From the NCBI RefSeq assembly GCF_003206715.1, contig NZ_PZJU01000006.1:62001-126000 (forward strand): a stretch of 64,000 nt of DNA, in the 5' to 3' direction. The notes below the pieces were generated by a model. It was not told the DNA's origin, ran no database searches, and saw only the letters and a program-made list of their open reading frames with translations. Below are positions 59,230 through 64,000 of the stretch, piece by piece. Source of the stretch: Salinicola peritrichatus. Its GTDB lineage: Bacteria > Pseudomonadota > Gammaproteobacteria > Pseudomonadales > Halomonadaceae. Within the stretch, counting starts at the first letter, position 1, and each line of letters begins with the position of its first letter. Position numbers and translations under genes: made by a program.

Positions 59230-59384
59230 ATTTCTCCAACTTCCTGATCCTACCTACCAAGTTTTCCCAGGTGAGGTATGATCGGCAACGCTCGAAATTT
59301 GCTTCGACAACTTTGCTTCAACATTACCGACCCGCGGGCGATCGATCCGGCGGGCAGTTATCCGTGACCAGCAGGAGTACCGTG

Positions 59385-60890
59385 ATGACCGTGATCCGTC
59401 AGCAGGATCTCATCCAGAGCGTGGCCGATGCGCTGCAGTACATCTCTTATTACCACCCCAAGGATTTCATCGATGCCATGCATGCGGCCTACCAGCGGGA
59501 AGAGAATCCTGCGGCGCGTGATGCCATCGCCCAGATCCTGATCAACTCCAGGATGTGCGCTACCGGTCATCGTCCCATCTGCCAGGATACGGGCATCGTC
59601 ACGGTCTTCGTCCACGTCGGCATGAACGTGCGCTGGGAGGCCGACATGAGCCTTGACGACATGATCAACGAGGGCGTGCGTCGCGCTTACACCCTGCCGG
59701 ACAACGTGTTGCGTGCATCGGTACTCGCCGATCCCGATGGCAAGCGCAAGAACACCGGCGACAATACCCCGGCGGTGATCCATCACAAGCTGGTGCCGGG
59801 CGATACGCTGGAGATCCATGTCGCTGCCAAGGGCGGCGGCAGCGAGGCCAAGTCCAAGTTCGCCATGCTCAACCCCTCCGACAGCGTGGTCGACTGGGTG
59901 CTTGAGCAGCTGCCGAAGATGGGGGCCGGCTGGTGCCCGCCGGGCATGCTGGGAATCGGCATCGGCGGCACCGCCGAGAAGGCGATGGAACTGGCCAAGG
60001 AGTCGTTGCTGGATCCGATCGACATCCAGGAACTGCAGGCGCGCGGGGCCAGCAGTCGCGCCGAGGAACTGCGCCTGGAGCTGTTCGACAAGGTCAACCA
60101 GAGCGGGATCGGCGCGCAGGGCCTGGGCGGCTTGACCACGGTGCTCGACATCAAGGTCAAGGATTATCCGACCCACGCCGCCAACAAGCCGGTGGCAATC
60201 ATTCCCAACTGCGCGGCGACCCGGCACGTGCATTTCAGTCTCGATGGCAGCGGCCCGGCCGTGCTGCCGGCACCGAAAGTCGACGACTGGCCGGAGATCA
60301 CCTGGGAAGTGGGCGAGGGCGTGCGTCGCGTCAATCTCGACGAAATCACCCCTGAAGATGTCCGCGAGTGGCAGCCGGGCGATACCGTGCTGCTTTCCGG
60401 CAAGCTGCTGACCGGTCGCGATGCCGCGCACAAACGCATGGTCGACATGCTGGGCAAGGGTGAAAGCCTGCCGGTGGATCTCAAGCATCGTTTCATCTAC
60501 TACGTTGGTCCGGTCGATCCGGTGGGCGACGAGGTGGTCGGTCCGGCCGGCCCGACTACCTCCACCCGGATGGACAAGTTCACGCGGACGATGCTCGAAC
60601 AGGCCGGCCTGCTGGGGATGGTCGGCAAGGCCGAACGCGGGGCGATGGCGATCGAGGCGATCCGCGACAACCAGGCGGTCTATCTGATGGCGGTCGGCGG
60701 CGCGGCCTATCTGGTGGCGCAGGCGATCAAGAAAGCCGAGGTCATCGCTTTCGAGGATCTGGGCATGGAAGCGATTTACGAATTCGAGGTCGAAGACATG
60801 CCGGTGACGGTCGCCGTCGACCATCTCGGCACTTCCGTTCACCAGACCGGTCCGGCCAAGTGGAAGGAGATCATCGCCGAGCGTGTCTGA
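59385..60890 (+). CDS. Class I fumarate hydratase (4Fe-4S)
   Basis: 501 residues from ATG 59385 (AGGAG at 59372-59376); a longer start has an unnatural extension. The three cluster cysteines of class I fumarases are present: C66 in RPICQDTG, C184 in AGWCPPG and C276 in IIPNCAATRH, the last also catalytic in this family. It converts fumarate to malate in the TCA cycle, with an oxygen-sensitive cluster. It resembles single-chain FumA/FumB rather than the TtdAB heterodimer. A strong terminator follows. Confidence 0.93.
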   Translation: MTVIRQQDLIQSVADALQYISYYHPKDFIDAMHAAYQREENPAARDAIAQILINSRMCATGHRPICQDTGIVTVFVHVGMNVRWEADMSLDDMINEGVRRAYTLPDNVLRASVLADPDGKRKNTGDNTPAVIHHKLVPGDTLEIHVAAKGGGSEAKSKFAMLNPSDSVVDWVLEQLPKMGAGWCPPGMLGIGIGGTAEKAMELAKESLLDPIDIQELQARGASSRAEELRLELFDKVNQSGIGAQGLGGLTTVLDIKVKDYPTHAANKPVAIIPNCAATRHVHFSLDGSGPAVLPAPKVDDWPEITWEVGEGVRRVNLDEITPEDVREWQPGDTVLLSGKLLTGRDAAHKRMVDMLGKGESLPVDLKHRFIYYVGPVDPVGDEVVGPAGPTTSTRMDKFTRTMLEQAGLLGMVGKAERGAMAIEAIRDNQAVYLMAVGGAAYLVAQAIKKAEVIAFEDLGMEAIYEFEVEDMPVTVAVDHLGTSVHQTGPAKWKEIIAERV

Positions 60891-60917
60891 TGCTCCAGCA
60901 CCGGGATGTCCGAAGCG

Positions 60918-60949
60918 CGAAAGAGCCCTCTGGGGCTCTTTCGTTTTTT
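60918..60949 (+). terminator. Intrinsic terminator after fumarase
   Basis: Perfect 11-bp stem CGAAAGAGCCC / GGGCTCTTTCG with a 4-base loop and a T6 tract. Strong, for the fumarase transcript. Confidence 0.88.
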
Positions 60950-61023
60950 CGGTATGATATTGGTTAGCTTAGCGATTCAGGCAGGGAACAGGCGATGGCG
61001 CAAGGCAGCGCGAGGTGGCGGGA

Positions 61024-62445
61024 ATGACGTGGCTGATCGGCGCGCTGCTGTTCTTCTCTCATGTGGCCGGCATCATCACCGCGGTGTTCGCGTTGATGTC
61101 CAGTCGTACCTCCCAGGGCGCCGTTGCCTGGATCGTCACGCTGGTCAGTTTCCCCTACATTGCCGTGCCGATCTTCTGGACTTTCGGCCGTCCACGCTTT
61201 TACGGCTACGTTTCCGCCAGGGGCGAGCGCGACACCGTGTTGCGCCAGGTTCTCCAGCGCTACCGCCCGCACATGGAATCCTACATCTCGCGTCCCGAGT
61301 CCATCAGTGGCCGGATTCGTGCCGTCGAGCAGCTGGCGATGATGCCGATGACCCGTGGCAACCGCGCCGATCTGCTGATCGACGGCGAGGCTACCTTCGA
61401 GAGCCTGTTCGACGGCATCGCGCGTGCGGAAGAGTACATCCTGGTACAGTTCTTCATCGTTCGTGCCGATGAGATCGGATTGGCATTCAAGCGGCATCTG
61501 ATCCATCAGGCCGAGCACGGCGTCAACGTCTACTTCCTTTATGACGAAATCGGCAGTCGCGGTTTGCCCGGAGGGTATTTGCGCGATCTCGAGGAGGCGG
61601 GAGTGCGCGTCAGCGCCTTCAATTCCTCGCGCGGCTGGCGCCACCGTTTCCAGGTCAATTTCCGCAACCACCGCAAGGTCATGGTCATCGACGGCCGCGA
61701 GGGCTGGACCGGCGGACTGAACATCGCCGACGAATATCTGGGCTGCGTCGAGCGTTATGGCCCGTGGCGCGACACTCATCTCAAGCTGCAGGGGCCGAGC
61801 GTGCTGGCGTTGCAGGAAGCCTTCTGGGAAGACTGGTACTGGGCGACCGGTGATATCCTGGCGTTGACCTGGACCACGCGCAACATCCGCGAAGAGTCCC
61901 AGCATGTGGCGATCGTCCCTTCCGGACCGGCCGACGGGCGCGAGACGGCGAGCCTGCTCGTCCAGCACGCGATTCATGGCGCGCGCCATCGGCTATGGGT
62001 CACCAGTCCCTATTTCGTGCCCGATCACGGCGTCCAGGATGCCTTGATCCTGGCCGCGCTGCGCGGCGTCGACGTGCGTGTGCTGATCCCCGAGCGTCCG
62101 GATCACTTGCTGGTCTTCCTGTCGGCGTTCGCTTTTCTGCCGGAAATGATTCGCAACGGCGTCAAGATCTATCGCTACCAGCCCGGTTTCCTGCATCAGA
62201 AGACATTGTTGATCGACGACCACACGGCAATGGTGGGCACGGTCAATCTGGACAATCGTTCGTTCCGGCTCAACTTCGAAATGACCGCCTATGTACCGGA
62301 CAAGCGCTTCGCGGCAGAGGTTCATGCCATGCTCGAGCGCGACTTCGCGGTCAGCCGCCAGGTCACCGAGCGCGAGCTCGCCGAACGGCCGCTTTGGCGC
62401 AAGGTGGTTTCGCGGGCGACCTATTTGCTATCGCCGGTGCAATAA
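61024..62445 (+). CDS. cls: Cardiolipin synthase
   Basis: 473 residues from ATG 61024. Two N-terminal membrane helices and two phospholipase D HKD motifs: H216 in NHRKVMVIDGREGWTGG and H391 in LHQKTLLIDDHTAMVGTVNL. It joins two phosphatidylglycerol molecules to cardiolipin and glycerol at the inner membrane. Cardiolipin increases with salt stress, which suits the predicted lifestyle. The frame also has a nearby GTG 61015. Confidence 0.93.
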   Translation: MTWLIGALLFFSHVAGIITAVFALMSSRTSQGAVAWIVTLVSFPYIAVPIFWTFGRPRFYGYVSARGERDTVLRQVLQRYRPHMESYISRPESISGRIRAVEQLAMMPMTRGNRADLLIDGEATFESLFDGIARAEEYILVQFFIVRADEIGLAFKRHLIHQAEHGVNVYFLYDEIGSRGLPGGYLRDLEEAGVRVSAFNSSRGWRHRFQVNFRNHRKVMVIDGREGWTGGLNIADEYLGCVERYGPWRDTHLKLQGPSVLALQEAFWEDWYWATGDILALTWTTRNIREESQHVAIVPSGPADGRETASLLVQHAIHGARHRLWVTSPYFVPDHGVQDALILAALRGVDVRVLIPERPDHLLVFLSAFAFLPEMIRNGVKIYRYQPGFLHQKTLLIDDHTAMVGTVNLDNRSFRLNFEMTAYVPDKRFAAEVHAMLERDFAVSRQVTERELAERPLWRKVVSRATYLLSPVQ

Positions 62446-62538
62446 CGACAATGCACATCGATAACCCGCTGAACGCGCGGGCGACGCTTGAAGGGCGTCG
62501 TTGAACGATGCAAGGGAAACGATCGCTAAGGAACTCCA

Positions 62539-63456
62539 TTGAACCTAGAAACGAAATGGCTGGAAGACTTCGTGGCGCTGGCCAATACCCGTAGCTTCTC
62601 GGCATCGGCACGCCAGCGCCACGTCACCCAGCCGGCCTTCAGTCGCCGCATCCGGTCGCTGGAGCAGGCAATCGGTGCCACCTTGGTCGACCGTTCGACC
62701 ACGCCGGTCAGTCTGACACCGGAAGGGCAGCTGTTCCTGGTCACCGCACGCAATATGGTCGAGCAGCTCAACGACAGCCTGGCGCACCTGCGCGGGCTGG
62801 CGATGGACAACGAGGCGCTCGATATCGTCGCGGCGCACTCGCTGGCGCTGGCGTTCTATCCTCAGTGGATATCGCGGCTGCAGAAAGGCGTCGGCGAGCT
62901 GCCGACCCGGTTGGTGGCGATGAACGTGGGCGATGCCATTCACGTGCTGCGGGAAGGCAACTGCGACCTGATGCTGGCCTATCACGATCCCTACGCCACC
63001 ATGCAGCTCGATGCCGAGATTTTTCCGTCGTTCTCGATCGGGCAGGTCAAGATGATCCCCGTCAGCGTGCCCAATACCCGGGGCGAGCCCAAGTTCTCGT
63101 TCGACGGCGAGGGCCCGATTCCTTTCCTGACCTACACTCAAGGCGCCTTTCTGGGTCGCAGCGTGAGGATGCTGCTGAAAAACGAGCCTGCGCGCATGCG
63201 CCTGAAGACGGTCTACGAAACCGCCATGGCCGAAGGCCTGAAAGGCATGGCACTGCAGGGCGTCGGGCTGGCCTGGATACCCGACTTCTGTATTCGTGAA
63301 GAATTGGCCAGTGGCAAACTGGTGCGCGCGGCAGGCGACAACTGGGATATTCCCCTGGAGATCCGGCTCTACCGTTGCTCGCTGGTACACAAGCCCGGGG
63401 TGGAAAAACTGTGGCGCCGCATGATGAAGTTGCCGAGCGATTTTCTGCGCGCCTGA
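62539..63456 (+). CDS. HypT-like LysR regulator
   Basis: 305 residues starting at TTG 62539 (AAGGA at 62527-62531); no ATG lies near. The helix-turn-helix (TRSFSASARQRHVTQPAFSR) and the NLETKWLEDF N-terminus resemble the hypochlorite-responsive HypT (YjiE). The effector half has AHSLALAFYPQW and VGDAIHVLREGNCD, also in that group. If it is HypT, it would respond to hypochlorite through methionine oxidation. It lies 93 bases after cls; a link to it is not shown. Confidence 0.75.
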   Translation: MNLETKWLEDFVALANTRSFSASARQRHVTQPAFSRRIRSLEQAIGATLVDRSTTPVSLTPEGQLFLVTARNMVEQLNDSLAHLRGLAMDNEALDIVAAHSLALAFYPQWISRLQKGVGELPTRLVAMNVGDAIHVLREGNCDLMLAYHDPYATMQLDAEIFPSFSIGQVKMIPVSVPNTRGEPKFSFDGEGPIPFLTYTQGAFLGRSVRMLLKNEPARMRLKTVYETAMAEGLKGMALQGVGLAWIPDFCIREELASGKLVRAAGDNWDIPLEIRLYRCSLVHKPGVEKLWRRMMKLPSDFLRA

Positions 63457-63461
63457 CCAGG

Positions 63462-63508
63462 GGGCTGTTGCCGTTTCATGCATGGCCGCGCCGAAACGGC
63501 AACAGCCC
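63462..63508. terminator. 16-bp perfect inverted repeat after the LysR gene
   Basis: GGGCTGTTGCCGTTTC (63462-63477) pairs perfectly with 63493-63508 across a 15-base GC-rich loop. There is no T tract, so it is either a Rho-independent-like stem without run or an RNA or DNA element. It directly follows the LysR stop. Confidence 0.55.
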
Positions 63509-63646
63509 TGGGAGTCGAGACGATTCTGGTCTCTCGTCTAGACTTCTCGTAACGCTTTAGAGACCGGCTCTTGGAGAGGTCGAGGCGAGATCTTCGTGAA
63601 AGCTGCCTCATGATGGCGGCAGAAAAACCAAAAGGATGCCGCGCTG

Positions 63647-64000
63647 ATGGTAAGTGTCGTCAAATACTGGTTTGCCGTAATCCGCGATTCGATCCAGCTG
63701 TGGCTCGACCGCAATGCTTTCAGCTATGCCGGTTCACTGGCGTTTTATACGCTTTTTTCCCTGGCGCCCACGGTCATCATCGCGGTCACGGTGGTCGGCT
63801 TATGGCTGGGCGAGGATGCTGCCCGCGGAGAAATCGTGACCCGTCTGCAGGACACCCTGGGGCCGGCGGCAGCCAGCGCGATCGAGGATGCAGTGGCGCA
63901 GTCGAGCATCCAGGCCTCCGGCATTCTGCCGACGCTGGCCGGTGTCGTCACACTGCTGATCGGGGCGACCACCGTCTTCGGCCAGATGCAGTTTTCCCTG
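63647..64000 (+). CDS. YihY/BrkB-family membrane protein, 3' end outside window
   Basis: ATG 63647 follows AAGGA (63632-63636). The first 118 residues are visible: AFSYAGSLAFYTLFSLAPTV is the family signature, followed by membrane helices TVIIAVTVVGLWL and ILPTLAGVVTLLIGATTVFG. YihY/BrkB (formerly called RNase BN) proteins are inner-membrane proteins of uncertain function. The frame is open to base 64000. Confidence 0.88.
   Translation, partial: MVSVVKYWFAVIRDSIQLWLDRNAFSYAGSLAFYTLFSLAPTVIIAVTVVGLWLGEDAARGEIVTRLQDTLGPAAASAIEDAVAQSSIQASGILPTLAGVVTLLIGATTVFGQMQFSL

Noticed and set aside
57109-60842. Long minus-strand open frames opposite uvrB and fumarase
   Set aside because: Shadows of the real genes; no ribosome-binding sites or recognisable domains.

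Overview
The window looks like a chromosomal segment of a moderately halophilic gammaproteobacterium, most likely a member of the Halomonadaceae (Halomonas, Salinicola and relatives). The evidence is high GC content, acidic proteins, and gammaproteobacterial gene blocks (thrS-infC-rpmI-rplT-pheST-ihfA; gcvP/gcvH; prfC; uvrB). This is placement by gene content only; there is no rRNA in the window.

Bases 1-18374 are the right part of a prophage, all on the + strand and tightly packed (several stop/start overlaps). It starts inside a carbohydrate-binding spike/fibre gene and continues through small virion proteins, a beta-rich tail protein and a 1283-residue coiled-coil tail fibre with a different, AT-rich tip. 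A run of probable internal/ejection proteins follows, ending in a 2564-residue polyvalent protein: ParB-like domain, HEAVGH metallopeptidase, phosphoribosyltransferase-like domain and LPD38-like C-terminus. Its modules are separated by recurring RY(S/A)xR motifs, and two small out-of-frame ORFs are nested in its linkers.

Bases 18375-20364 look like the prophage edge: minus-strand accessory genes (a small membrane protein, a Ser-rich protein, an N-terminal-threonine proteasome-like Ntn hydrolase and a 42-residue secreted peptide). Then come three tandem 11-bp repeats resembling integrase arm sites, a terminator and tRNA-Pro(GGG), the probable integration target. No integrase is in the window; it should lie left of base 1 if the element is complete.

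Bases 20545-36074 are host genes. They include a dicarboxylate transporter, cysQ, a DUF2489 protein and an OmpA-type lipoprotein with calcium-binding repeats. The translation block follows (thrS, infC with a rare AUC start, rpmI, rplT, a terminator/attenuator, pheS, pheT, ihfA), then a MioC-like flavodoxin, ppnN, a YfcL-family gene and a LysR regulator.

Bases 36157-42614 are a glycine locus: gcvP-gcvH on the minus strand diverge from a sodium:alanine/glycine symporter and gcvT on the + strand. Bases 42700-46895 are a minus-strand envelope/lipid group (AlkB-like dioxygenase, PAP2 phosphatase, GT4 glycosyltransferase, LysM/LytM lipoprotein, acyltransferase) with a possible Pho-box-like site in front of the glycosyltransferase.

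Bases 47304-64000 hold an MFS transporter, grxA, an inositol-phosphatase-family enzyme, a YbaK deacylase and a RegB/RegA-type redox two-component pair. These are followed by prfC, an MscL channel with a C-terminal zinc ribbon, a TatD nuclease, ygfZ, a small HMA-like protein, uvrB, class I fumarase, cardiolipin synthase, a HypT-like LysR regulator and the start of a YihY/BrkB-family gene cut by the window end.
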